Origin: Apophysomyces variabilis
Taxonomy: Eukaryota; Mucoromycota; Mucoromycetes; Mucorales; Mucoraceae
NCBI GenBank assembly: GCA_002749535.1
Contig: MZZL01000409.1
Coordinates: forward strand, 2,186,160 to 2,250,159
Length of the DNA stretch: 64,000 nucleotides
Direction: 5' to 3'
Part shown: piece by piece, positions 48,990-60,411 of the stretch
Numbering within the stretch: the first letter of the stretch is position 1
Layout of the letters: each line of letters opens with the position of its first letter
Made by a program: the position numbers and the translations under genes
Notes under the pieces: generated by a model
Databases searched by the model: none
Told to the model about the DNA's origin: nothing
What the model saw: only the letters and a program-made list of their open reading frames with translations

Positions 48990-50056
48990 ATCTATTTCCT
49001 CTAATACAACCCGTCCATTCAATCCACATGCCTAATACATATCGATATCTCCTCAAAACCTATCCGTCCCATCAGGGCCCCTGTCCGGCCTGCTGTCGCC
49101 CGCTTCTTCCTTGCAAAAAGGCTTTTTCGATACTCACGCCCTTCCCCGATATTTTTCCATCCCCCCCTCAATTTTTATCAGATTGATCTAGCCCGGGCGG
49201 ACACAATTATTATTTTTGCGCTCATTTGAACCACTGAATAAACCCAAGAAACTAGATAGTGCTAGGTTGAAACTCGATGTCAATCACTTAGCTCGAAAAA
49301 GAAAGTAATTCACAGACCTCTATAAGACGCATCCAGGAGTCTGTAAGCTAGAATAATGACATATCTAATGCTCTTAACAACCTATCCCAAAGGAAATCGA
49401 CTTCTTAATATCAGAACTTGAGATGTATTGCGAGATGTCAAGATGTCCTACTTGCAAAAAGATCAATAAAGGGTACTTTATGTATTCTTACACTTTTACT
49501 GCAGTGAATATGGTCTGGGTGGGCGTTTCAACCATTACTCCGTTTATCTAGCAGAAAAAACGCCAATGAAAAGCATGTCCCGCTTGTTTATTTTTCTTCA
49601 CATGTCGCTTTCGTTCTTTTCCCGCCATTTTCTGTGAGCATGAAATAATTTTTGATTTAAGATAGACATTGAGATATTATTGATGGGAACAGTAGACCGA
49701 GTTATAAACTGTATCTACACGTGTAATATTTATGTAACATTCCATGCAAATCCATTGTACAACGAAATGGAAATGGCATAAACTATGTAAACTTTGTTCG
49801 GATGCACCGCAAGATGATGCAACGTTTACGTACTCTATTCGAAGACATACCAAGGTAGTCTTTTACCGGGCGTGATGCAGACGAACTTTCAAACCGTATG
49901 AAAGAAAAAAACTGTAGAAGACTTTAGCAGACAATAGGTATTCTATAAAAATTAAGAGAACATGATAGCCCCAACTGCACGACGTCGAACAAGTGCCAGC
50001 CAAACCGAGACTATGGTTGAACCACCCAGGTCTCGCAGACGAATCAGCCGACGAGA
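48990..50056. other. decayed repeat region, no gene
   Basis: Broken frames and AT-rich sequence. Just before copy B of the duplicated segment a frame MIAPTARRRTSASQTETMVE runs into the segment (about 49960-50096); it could be the coding start of the duplicated family. Confidence 0.4.
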
Positions 50057-50271
50057 AGAAAGACCAGAGTCGTCCCGAGCTCACTTTAAGGCGATCTGAG
50101 AGGCAGCAAGCAAAAAGGCAGAAAAGGATCCACGAGTCAAGTGGATAGGGCTTTTACGCCCGATGTTTAGTAAGTGTCATTGAATACTATTGTTATTTTT
50201 CTTCTATTACTCATCAATTGAAATTTATATATGCATCTTGCATACACTTTGCGGGGAGATGGGTATGGCGT
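50057..50271. repeat. ~215-bp duplicated segment, copy B
   Basis: Partner of 43630-43842. Several small differences (for example ACGCCCGATGTTT against ATGCCCGATATTT) show it is not recent. The possible donor TTTAGTAAGT is kept in both. The 360 bases after it, up to the FKBP stop codon, hold no recognised gene. Confidence 0.7.
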
Positions 50272-50637
50272 CGTCAGTTTTATGTCAGGTATGTAAAAGT
50301 GGTCAATTCGAACTCTTATAACACGACAATTAATGTAATTTGTTAGCGTCAAGCCCAGTTTCCAAAATGCGCCAAGTGAATTTGCTAGATGCGACTTTAA
50401 TTTTTGGAAATAAAGTACGTGGTAGGCGATTTTGGCCGGCTTTCGGTTACAGAATCGTATTTGAAGACAGCAATTGTTTAGATTATTTGCGATATTGTTG
50501 GATAGTGAAATCTGATGACTTCATTTATATATTGTTATCAAGTGGCATTGTCAAATGAAGATCTATTATGAATATCAAAGTAATTATTTCATATTCACGA
50601 GCTTGATCTAAGTAATGTGTTAAGAGCCACTAATTTA

Positions 50638-52195
50638 TCAAGCATTTGTCGTTACCTCAAAAACGAGAGTGGCGTTACCAGGGATATCTGGAGGAGCACC
50701 ACGCTTTCCGTAAGCGAGAGGAGCAGGGATTGTCAGCTTGCGCTCACCACCAGTTTTCATCCCGGCGACACCAATATCCCATCCTTTGATCACCTCACCA
50801 CGTCCCAAAATGAAACTGAAAGGTTTACCGGACACGTTCTTGTCAAACACCTTACCGTTGGTAAGCTTACCAATATAGCGCATACCAATCTAAGAAATGC
50901 TGTTTGTATGGTTTTCCTTATCATTGCATATACGCCTTACTCTTTGGCCACTCTTTGCCGCAGGGCCATTTCCGACTTTAACATCCTCGATAATCAAACC
51001 ATTTGGCAGTTTGACAACCTTGGACTGAAGTATTCATCAGCCAAAGGTACAAGTCAATTAATATCTACCTTCTTCTCCTCAGCTTGCTTTTTCTGCTCTT
51101 CTTGCTTCTTCTTCAGTTCAGCCTGCTTTTTCTGCTCCTCCTGCTTTTTCTTGAGTTCAGCTTGTTTCTTTTGCTCCTCTTGCTTCTTCTTTTGCTCTTC
51201 TTGCTTCTTCTTTTGCTCTTCTTGCTTCTTCTTTTGCTCTTCTTGCTTCTTCTTCAGCTCAGCTTGTTTCTTTTGCTCCTCTTGCTTCTTCATCTGCTGT
51301 TCTTGCTGCTGTTCAGCCTTTCTCTTCTTTGCAGGCTGCTCTTCCTCGGTCTTTGCAGGACGCTTCTTGTTATTCTTCACGGCCACTTCTTCCTCTTCTT
51401 CATTGTCTTCTTCTTCCTCTTCTTCATCACTTTCCTCTTCCTCATCTTCCTCGTCATCTTCTTCATTTTCCTCCTCCTCATCCTCTTCAGCTTCATCATC
51501 CAAGTAAGCAGCTGTTGCAAGAGTATAAGCAAAAAAAATTTGCATCGCAAGCAAGATTCTGACATACCAGCACGCTTTCGGTCAATGCCGTTGGGAAGAC
51601 TAAGTGCACGCTTAACTCAGTACAAGATTGATAACACCATTCCTAAGCCTTACTCCATCATATCAATATCCTCATCCAATTCCGAGTCTTCGTCATCAAA
51701 CGTGTAATTTCCAGTCAGATGGATAGTGCTGCATGGATATTTCCTGTCAAAAACTGATTGATCAACAGATACGCTTACTTTGGGCCCTTCACAAAAAAGG
51801 TAACTTCTTCGCCTTCGACAAAGGTAACATCCAAAGGTTGCTGTTCAATCTAACCGACAATCGCGCATGAGCAACTCAGTCTATCCACTGTCGCGCTAAC
51901 TAACCTTTTCTGGTGACAGGGAGCATAAAACAAAGCTTTTGTCGTCAACTTTGACACAAAGGCTGGAGCGTTTTGTTTCAGAAATTTCATCGGAAAGACT
52001 GGCCTGTAGGACGGTTAAATATACGAATCATGATCTGACAACTCCAGATTCTGTACCATCGCGATACGGAATGGTGCCGTAACTGTTTGGCTGTATGTCT
52101 TGCCAGGAACAACGTGAAGACCTAGATATCGTATATCAGTATACAGGATATTCGCAAGCATTTAGTAACTTACCCCAAAAACCTTGGATGCTCAT
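50638..52195 (-). CDS. FPR4: nucleolar FKBP-type prolyl isomerase with nucleoplasmin-like domain (Fpr3/Fpr4 type)
   Basis: Nuclear or nucleolar prolyl isomerase and histone chaperone. Nine exons: 52195-52174, 52121-52057, 52003-51905, 51849-51779, 51728-51654, 51599-51568, 51511-51069, 51024-50941 and 50889-50638; 380 aa. The N-terminal nucleoplasmin-like domain begins [21 protein letters not shown] long acidic stretch (~125-165, nearly all Glu/Asp) follows. Next come a basic KKRP/KKRK segment and a Lys/Gln/Glu repeat region built from EEQKKKQ units. The C-terminal FKBP domain is complete, with active-site residues in [25 protein letters not shown] and PLAYG. The order is exactly that of yeast Fpr3/Fpr4. 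Confidence 0.95.
51150..51245. repeat. 21-bp coding tandem repeat (EEQKKKQ units)
   Basis: A 21-base unit is repeated almost perfectly about four times within exon 7 of the FKBP gene, flanked by diverged units. The in-frame unit length lets copy number change without breaking the protein. Confidence 0.8.
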
Positions 52196-53873
52196 TGCAA
52201 AATAATCGCGAAATATCGAAACCTCGAAGACGTCCTACGCAATTGAAAAAAAATTAAAAAAATCTTGTGACTCCCTGAAGAACTTCAAGTGCGGCACTTT
52301 AAACCATTCATCGCCCTGTCAAAGAGTGTATGCATGACGATTTTGCACCAACTTGCCATTACCTTACTCCAATACGAGGGGCATTGTTATCTTACTTTCG
52401 TTTTACTGCATAGTCCGCAGACGTTTCTGCAAACGCTACCTAAGAAGCTATTACTTACTTATTAATACCAATTGAAAACCCAGCCCTATTAACTCGAGTT
52501 TAGTCTGTAAAATGTCGCGTACATATGAAAACGGTGATCGTTAAATAACGCAATTGGCCAGTTGCTACCGGAAAAAACCCAAAAGGAGCACATCTGCATT
52601 TTGATTGCATTAGCACTACAAAAAATACAGTCTCAATTTCCTCCATCAAATTCACTATGCCTTTTATTGAAATACAATGACAACGAGATTATTTTGCATT
52701 ATGCTTGTGCAAAACAGAAACTATCATTATAATTGTGTCTTGCCTGATAAATTGCTTTATGTAAGGCAGGTAAACAATGTTATGTCAATGACTAGGTTTG
52801 AACAACTGATCGTGCTTCTACAGAAAAACAACGATCGGTTTATGAAAATAGAGGGTTGTGATTTATGAAAAGATATGCAGCTTCTTCCAACTTTAGAGGA
52901 AAGCATAGTATTCAAAGAAGCCTGCAATATCTAGTCACATAGAAGCAAAGGTAAGCTATCAAGAGTTTATAATTGGTCCCTAGAAAGGATGGGGTTTGTT
53001 TTAATTCGCTTCATACAGTACAATTCCAATATTCTCTATACAGTTACTCATACAAACCATGGTAAGAAACCTGGCATGAATAATGGTGCATGCTAATTTC
53101 TGTAGTATAACAGTGCGGAGCGCCACGATGCATGAGCACTTCTTAGTGGACACAGATTCATTGTGAGAGTGACTGTAGCCTTCGTACGTTTTATAAACAA
53201 TTTCCAGGTGTATTAAAGCTCGTATAGATCTATTTAGGATATTATTTGCCCAACCCCTTGATCGTTCACCATAGATCATTGCTAATCAATCGCACAAGTA
53301 AGCAATATCTAATAGAGCAGCTGGAACAGATTTTGGAACATTTTGTTATTCTTTGTATTAAACAGAGTCTACCTCGCTGGACAAGCGGATTCGATTAGAA
53401 CAGCTGCATTGTCTGTGGTGTACGTCCCTCGAGCCAGGATTGCAAGAAGGATTGGCTTGTCATTCCGGAATTGAATATCGAGCTGCTACTGTAAGAATCC
53501 CGCACATACATACTTTCCCCCCTTCAATATCATTGCATCGTTCTTTATCCAACTGAGACTTACACCTGGTAAAACGAGGATGCGATCTTTGGTATGAACG
53601 TTTACTTCAGCGTCACTCGGTAGTAATTGCAAACTTGAATATTTCTTTTTTCTAGTGTACTAACAAACTTTTTCTCTTTACGTTATGCATCGTGATGGTT
53701 TCTCCTCGTTTTTTTTTTGCTTCTTCGCCTCCTCATTAGCCCCCTTGCTTCACAACAAAACCAGCATTTTTATCCCCTTTATATCCAATTCTCTCTTCTT
53801 TTTTCTTCCCTTTTCCTTAAAATAAGGCTGATCCTTTTTTATTCTGTAAACCCTTTACATTGTCCATTTCACC
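52196..53873. other. intergenic with one exon-like stretch
   Basis: Mostly short frames. At ~53368-53491 there is an exon-like stretch flanked by AG and GTAAG, reading STSLDKRIRLEQLHCLWCTS and LEPGLQEGLACHSGIEYRAA. I could not extend it into a full gene or name it. The last ~200 bases are pyrimidine-rich and should be the promoter of the next gene. Confidence 0.4.
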
Positions 53874-54635
53874 ATGAAGTTAATGAGCTCTTTTGTTCTT
53901 GGTTGCTTGGCTATACTCTATTCATGCAAATTTGCCTTGGCTCAAGACGAAGCGTCATGTGCGGCAGCAGTAGTGTATGCACTATACATATCCGCTTATT
54001 TCCCAAGCTGACAGACAGAAAACAATAACGGATCGCAGGTTTAATCAATGCCTTCGAAATCAAGATGACTACTTGAAAACATGCAAGAGCCAACAAGGTA
54101 AAATAAAAAAAATCAGGCATATCCTATGCTTGCTGATTAACGTTCTGGTGGGTTTTTGGGGTTTGTGATAGACTATCCGTGTCTTTGCAAGGTAAACACA
54201 AAAAGAAAAAGAGAGAACATCTCTCTTACTGATTGATGGGTTCAGGGATTAACTCATTTTCTTTTCTTAGTGGCACACAGCCAAATTAAGTTGCTGGGAC
54301 AATTGCCCCAATCTACCAACAAGAGGAACACAAGAAGCTCTTATGACGACTTTCTGTTCAATTGCCGGCGCGAACAACGCGTAAAGTCTATTGTAGGACA
54401 AGAACCATCCGAGTACTCACATTCTTTTTTTAGAACGAGCTCTGTCAGTAGTAGTATGACACTTACTCCAACTCTGATATCAAGTGCCACTCCAGTCGCT
54501 TCTGGCTCTTTGTCTTCGTCCATTCCCACTTCAACAACAAAACCAAGCTCTTCGGCAAAGAAACTTAATATATATGATGGGCTCCATTTGATTATTGTCA
54601 TGATGTGTATAACATTGTATACACTTTGCATATGA
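53874..54635 (+). CDS. GPI-anchored Cys- and Ser/Thr-rich cell-surface protein
   Basis: Five exons (53874-53974, 54039-54097, 54172-54191, 54271-54380, 54434-54635) give 163 aa. Order: signal peptide (MKLMSSFVLGCLAILYSCKF then ALAQ); a domain of ~75 residues with eight cysteines outside the signal peptide (SCAAAV, FNQCLRNQ, KTCKSQQDYPCLCKW, LSCWDNCPN, TTFCSIA); a Ser/Thr/Pro-rich stalk (~100-140); and a hydrophobic C-terminal tail (GLHLIIVMMCITLYTLCI) typical of a GPI-attachment signal. This matches the widespread fungal family annotated as GPI-anchored serine-threonine-rich protein. A role in the wall is likely but not known. Without the last intron a frame ends earlier at a stop, but the spliced form has the expected stalk and anchor. 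Confidence 0.85.
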
Positions 54636-55417
54636 GAGCTTCAATCGAAGACATCTGTAGACGACGCGTTTGGCAAAGCCAAACTTTTTTTTTTTTTAGG
54701 AAACTGCATTTTTGTTTTCTTACTTTTTTTCCAGTTTTCTTTTTTTGGTGATATCGGATACGAACCATGTAATAATGTTGCTCTTCTTTTTGAAGATAAA
54801 CGCTTTTGGTTTAAGATACATAGTGGTCACATTGACATGCAGATTAATGTACAGACGATAAGCGGCAGGATTTGCCATGAGAAAGAATTCTTGACGTTGA
54901 TCGCAGCTGGTTCTTTGTTCTACGTCCGTCATCCGGGCTATTGATCGGTAGCGTTCTAGCCAAAATCGTATTGTGACATGCTCTATAGACGCCGACTGAA
55001 AATGCATCAAACACATAAAATGTGGATATAGTATGGAAGTCGCGTTTAGTGATGACCGTGCCTTGAAATAGTTAGACAAGGCTGTAAGTTGTGATAGGAT
55101 GGGAGAGGGTCCCTGAAAATGTCTTGTAGAGTTTTAGTCTATTCCAACATACAGAAGGAATCTATGCTATTTTTGCAAAGCTGAGGGATCCAAGCCGTCA
55201 TGAGTTGAAAAGTAAAAATAAACCATCCTTGGGGTTATTCTCAGCCCAGTGGATGACAGGAAACGAAACGTTACACAACCTAGCAATTCTTTCCGTAGCC
55301 CTCTATAAATTCACTGTTCTTGTATTCCTTTCCGTTCCTTTTTTTTGGTGTTTTGTTGTTTCCCTGTAGTCGATTGTTTTTCCTTCTTCTTTTTCTTCTA
55401 ACTCTTAATACACATCC
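54636..55417. other. intergenic, no gene recognised
   Basis: A minus-strand frame at 54720-55079 is open for 119 codons but has no known motif and ends in low-complexity Lys. The end near 55417 is pyrimidine-rich, the likely core promoter of the aspartic-protease homologue. Confidence 0.5.
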
Positions 55418-57129
55418 ATGCGTTGTTTCATTCTTTTAATATCTGCAGCAATAACCTGTGTGGCAGCTGCAGACGATTTGACACGTATTCCGCTCTACAG
55501 ACGATGGAACCAACCCGATATTAGAAAGGAGTCTATGATTATCGACGATGGATTGGTACGTTCCGCGGATATCTTTGTCATATATTCTCATCAGCTCATA
55601 AAACCTATTTTGAAATCAAACAAATAGCTGGTTGCGAAAGTGGAAGTTGGTGTGTACTTGTCTCGGCTAAGTTCCGGCAGCTGACACTAACGATCTCCAA
55701 AAATATTTCAGGTACTCCCGCTCAAACTTTTCCGGTCCTGTTCAATACGGACACTTCACTCACCTGGGTCCCTTCAAACAAGGTATGGAAATGTGGCACT
55801 TTTGACATCTGTTTGTACCTAACAAAATGAGTGACGTCTGCAGTGCCATAGTTCCGAGTGCAAAGACCATGCCTCCTATAACAGTGGCGCATCTGAATCT
55901 GCAGTGAATCTTCACAGCAAAAAGGAAGTCAAGTTTAGCCAAGGAAAATGCGTTGATGTTGAACTCTATAAAGTAAATAGAGAAGATATGGATGATACTG
56001 GGATTAACTCTGTTACAATAGGATACAGTCACTGTAGCTGGTTTGAAGGTTCCCAACCTACTGATCGGCGCTGCCTACAGTGTCACCGGCATTGGTGATG
56101 AATATTATCGTAAGTAGCCAATATGCAGTGATTCCAACGGTTTTGCTCACCGCTCCTCATTTTTTTTTAGTTGGTATGCTTGGTCTCGGCGGTTACACTG
56201 ACGACGGTGCAGTTAACCTGAATGTGACTGGTAAAAGAACGTCCGTTGGATCACATGGTAAGGGTCTCTATTTCTTTTCTGTTTCTATCTATACTAAAGT
56301 TTGTTTTGTTTTCGTTTAGAAATTTCCGCCCGACAATGTAAGTCTAGATTGTTTGATTATTATTAATTTTTATTAAATCTCTTTTGGATCAGTCTCCGGT
56401 GGTTCCCCTGGATTCGCAGGAGGAGCTTTCGAAAATGGATTCGGACATGCTAATCAAATGTACGGTATCGCAGCTGATTCGAGCGGTTTCTATCAAAAAC
56501 GGTGGAACCAACCTCAAGCCGAGTTTATTTTGGGTGGCATCGACCATTCACTCTACAAGGGCGAAATTGCTTACATGAATTTACCAACCTGTGACTATGG
56601 TGATTCCCGCTACTGGAAAACACATCTCAAATGTGTCAAACTCGGTAAAAATGGAGATACCAAAATCGATATCAAGCTTGCTCGTAAGGCCCTTGCCACA
56701 TTCAGCACCGGAACGGATTTCATCAGCGCTCCAGCCAAGCAAGCAGATCTGCTACACAAAGTCATCGGCGCCCATTATAACGACAAAAGCCATACATACC
56801 AGCTGAAATGCTGCGAAGCCGAAAAATTACCAGACCTCACCTTCACCTTCGATGGCTATCAAGTCACACTTCCTGCTTCCATTTGGACCAAGAAAATCAA
56901 TGACACCAAGAGCAGAAAAGGCGAAGAGATGTGTTACACAACCATTCGCCGAAACACAGACGAGAAGAACTGGACTCTTGGTGGTTCCTTCCTGAACAAT
57001 TTCTATCATATCTACGACTATGGCAATAAACGCGTTGGACTGGCGGAATTAAAGGGTAAGAGTAAAGTCTCAATCCACAAGACCGGAAGCCGCCACAACA
57101 GAAGCAAGAAGCACACAAAGAAGAATTAA
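55418..57129 (+). CDS. secreted aspartic-protease-like protein lacking both catalytic aspartates
   Basis: Eight exons (55418-55555, 55628-55649, 55712-55782, 55844-55972, 56022-56109, 56171-56257, 56320-56337, 56393-57129) give 429 aa. A signal peptide (MRCFILLISAAITCVAAA) and short pro-region are followed by a pepsin-fold body with family blocks: GTPAQTFPVLF, VGMLGLGG-like LGMLGLGGYTDD, AEFILGGIDHSLYKGEIAYM, CYTTIRR and LGGSFLNNFYHIYDYGNKRV. The first active-site motif DTGS is replaced by NTDT (LFNTDTSLTWVPS). The second, DTGT, is replaced by STGT (ATFSTGTDFISAP). Both catalytic Asp are therefore missing. The frame and splice sites are intact. The C-terminus is basic (KTGSRHNRSKKHTKKN). Confidence 0.9.
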
Positions 57130-60100
57130 AAAACTTAACAAAACGATCGGCGGTTCCGATTATGGAAATTCTCGCTTTTGTATTTTTTGCATGTAAATCT
57201 TCCCTTTATTCCAAAAATCTTCCCTTCTATTTGTGAACTTTGATTTCTTTTTTCATATTTTCTTGTCTTTTAGTTACCATTTTATCCAGTAAATCTCTTG
57301 TAAAGAAATGTCAAAATAAAGTTAGACCCGATCTATATCACTGAGTAGCAAATTACGCTACAGCGTGCATTCGTGAGTCTAGCCTGGTGTGATAAGTTCT
57401 CCTCCCTCTCGGAAAGCAAAGCTGAGTCTGGATCTGCATGCAGTTCAGCTTCTGAACATCGATATCCGTAGGGAACATATGGCACACTCCATCATTGAAA
57501 GTATTTGCCTTAAAATATCCTAACAATGCATGCTCGTCCTTGAAAATCTATGCAATGGGTCTATGAGACCAGGCTAGTATATTACCCAGAGCAAGGTAAA
57601 GTAGCATCGTTGACGTTTAAAAAATCATGGAAGCAAGCATCATTCACAATGAACAAAGCTTGCTTTAGTCCGGCACTCTATTACATATCAAAGAGATCCA
57701 TAAGTGGATGTAAAATTCTAAGATTAAAAGCTTGTAAGAGCCATAATAAACCATGTTTATTTTGGGTACTTGCCCTCTTATTTATTCCTTCTTTCAGTCT
57801 CCTTCTATTCTATTATAGTTTAAAGGGAAGTTTACACTCATAGATTCCCTTCCACAATTAAATGGTGCAGATGTGCATGACCAGGCCTTTCATGGCAGAT
57901 TTACTACAAAAGAGCGCCTTCTGGCCATCTTGGTACACAGGCTAATCCTGGCAGAATCTGGTAGATGTAGAGCTTACTTATGCGTGACATCGCGTATTAC
58001 TATGTTTTAGGCAATCATAAGCAAAAATAGCGTTGTATTTTTAGCCACGATGACCAAGAAAGACTGTCCCTACTTTGACAGTTGTATACGTTACCGCGCA
58101 CAGCATATCTTCACCAAAAAGTCTTGGCAAGCTGGTGAAACCTAAGACTAACGCCAACCTTTCTTATTTGTCTTCAATAAAGAAGATGTTGTAGCCAAAA
58201 AAAAAAGGGAAGGCAGAGGGTCCTGTGATAGCTACAGCACGCCACGCCCCCAGAATTAAATGCACGATGCAAACAACGTCGAATGCAAACCAAAAACGTT
58301 GCTATTCCAAATTGGAAAAGAGCTAAACACTCTCGCACGACATTCCGTAGGACTATGTTGGACGGATGTAGTACTTATCAAGTTTCTACTTAAACCATGG
58401 GGATGTAGAGTAATTTGAGATGATCAACTGTTGCCTAGAAATATGTTCCCATTGTTGTCGATCTGCGCTCCAATCAAATAGTGGCCTTTAAGCAGGTAAA
58501 AAGAAATCCCTGTTATACATGGTTGGCGAAAAGGTAAGGTGCTTATTTTTGTAACGCAATGCAGAGAATTTGAAACTATACAATAACAAGCGACAGTATA
58601 TATGAACCCATGAATTTCTTTTTGTTTGTAAAGGAACATAAGAAAGCTCAATCTCAAACAAAGATGGTTCCGGACAGATGCACTTGAGACTCTATTAGTT
58701 TCAAATCGCTCCCATTTACAGAAAAGCAATGAATGATTGGAAGTATAACGACACACAGACGAAGCAAGTTTAATAAGCTCAGATAAAACCAGCAGTATTG
58801 CAGTCAAAGAAAGAAAGGATTACAACTTCCTTGCGTCAAGAAATAGTGTATGAAATTAAGGCATGTTTATAGGTAGTAGCAGAAACAAGCACCCTTTTTG
58901 ACTAGCAGGTATTACTACGCAAGCGCATTTTTTACCTTTTTTCGGAGACAAATCGCCGAAGCACAGGTGCTTCCGACGTGAATAAGCTTAAGATGTACTT
59001 TTGCAATTGAGGTTCGTCCTATCAGAGTGCCGTAACAAAATGCTCAAAGTTCAGGAAAAAAGAGCTGCGCTTTTACTGCACATCGTCCAAATCTTGCTAA
59101 GATATAAAGCAAAAATAACGATAAAGTAACATGGTCCTACGATTCTAAGACGATATTTATTCAGAAACAAATGAAATGGGATAGAACGACAAGATGAATC
59201 ACTGTCACTGTACTCTCGCAAGTTAAACGGATTCAGGATGATGTTCGCATTGACTGCGAATGGTACATAAGCTAGAGAATGATTAGCCATCACCACGATA
59301 CTGTAGGCAAGTAACGAGCAAAAATATATAGGCTTTGAATATTGATCGAATTACCAAAACGTTTGGATAATAAGTTGGCTAGTTTATCGTGCTTCTGCTG
59401 TTTATTTGTATAACATATGTGGACTCATACATATAATCATTCCATTGATAGGCGAGACCATGCTTGGAGCATGATTCTGCTTATCCATACTGTAATTCCA
59501 GCCCGCTTAGATTTTTGGCGCTAGCTTGTTTCCTGACATCAATTGACAACAACTTTCCTATATTTGCTATTCCCCAATACAACACCTCATATCATGACGT
59601 TTCCTTCCATTTATAAGGCGAAGTATTGTCCCTTTCATGCTTCGTTTTAACTTTTTCTCTCCCCGAATCTTCAATTACTTGATCTATTGATAGGTTTGTC
59701 GATAACACGTATGAGAAAAGTATAAAGCGAGTCAAACTGCAGAGACGTCAGAGGGTTTATTTAACCACATGATTCCAATCTAGTAGATCAATCTCCCAAG
59801 TATCAAATCAACAAGGTGCGAAATGAAAGGCTGGATGTTGTTACTATTATGCAACCATTTAGCCTCAGCACACGATAGATCTGGGAGATCATATGTACAT
59901 TGCACTGATTGGACACACTGTTCTAGTCAATGGACATAGCTATCAAGGAATTGCAGCAAGTATCCATCTCGGAAGCAAGCACGGACAACATGTGCTTCTT
60001 TTTCTCTTGATAGCTCACGTCCGTTCATGGATTTGGTGCAGCGTAGATCGTGAGGGTACAGTAACATCGATCAACCTATCAGTGCTTCTCGTTCCACTGC

Positions 60101-60411
60101 ATTTTCATTTTTGAATGAACATTGTCGTAAAGTAGTAAAAGCATGGCTCCTTTTTTTTGGAACCTCGAGCACTCTGCTACGGCACTATGTCAGCACCAAA
60201 TTTTATTTCTTAAGTGGCAGCACATTACGTTGACAAAAAAGCTTTAGAATTTTTTGAGACAGATAGAAATGCCCAATAAACTCCGTTCAACTATTTTTCC
60301 CTTTGTGCGAAATGGTTGATCATTCACGAACTTATCCTAATCCAACGTAAACGAGCCGGAGGATACTCGTGATTAGCTGATTGGATTAAAAGTAGAGGAT
60401 CTGCAAATACA
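57130..60411. other. long intergenic region, no gene recognised
   Basis: 3.3 kb without a supported gene. Frames such as 57550-57843 plus and 58424-58807 minus have no recognisable domain. It contains copy 2 of the 36-bp dispersed repeat. The sequence is AT-rich with short homopolymer runs. Confidence 0.5.
59056..59090. repeat. 36-bp dispersed repeat, copy 2
   Basis: Partner of 38676-38711. Only the central ~35 bases match; the flanks are unrelated. Confidence 0.7.

Noticed and set aside
54720..55079. 119-codon minus-strand frame as a gene
   Set aside because: No known domain; ends in a Lys-rich run templated by a T-rich promoter-like stretch.
58424..58807. 127-codon minus-strand frame as a gene
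   Set aside because: No motif, no splice support, isolated in a long AT-rich region.
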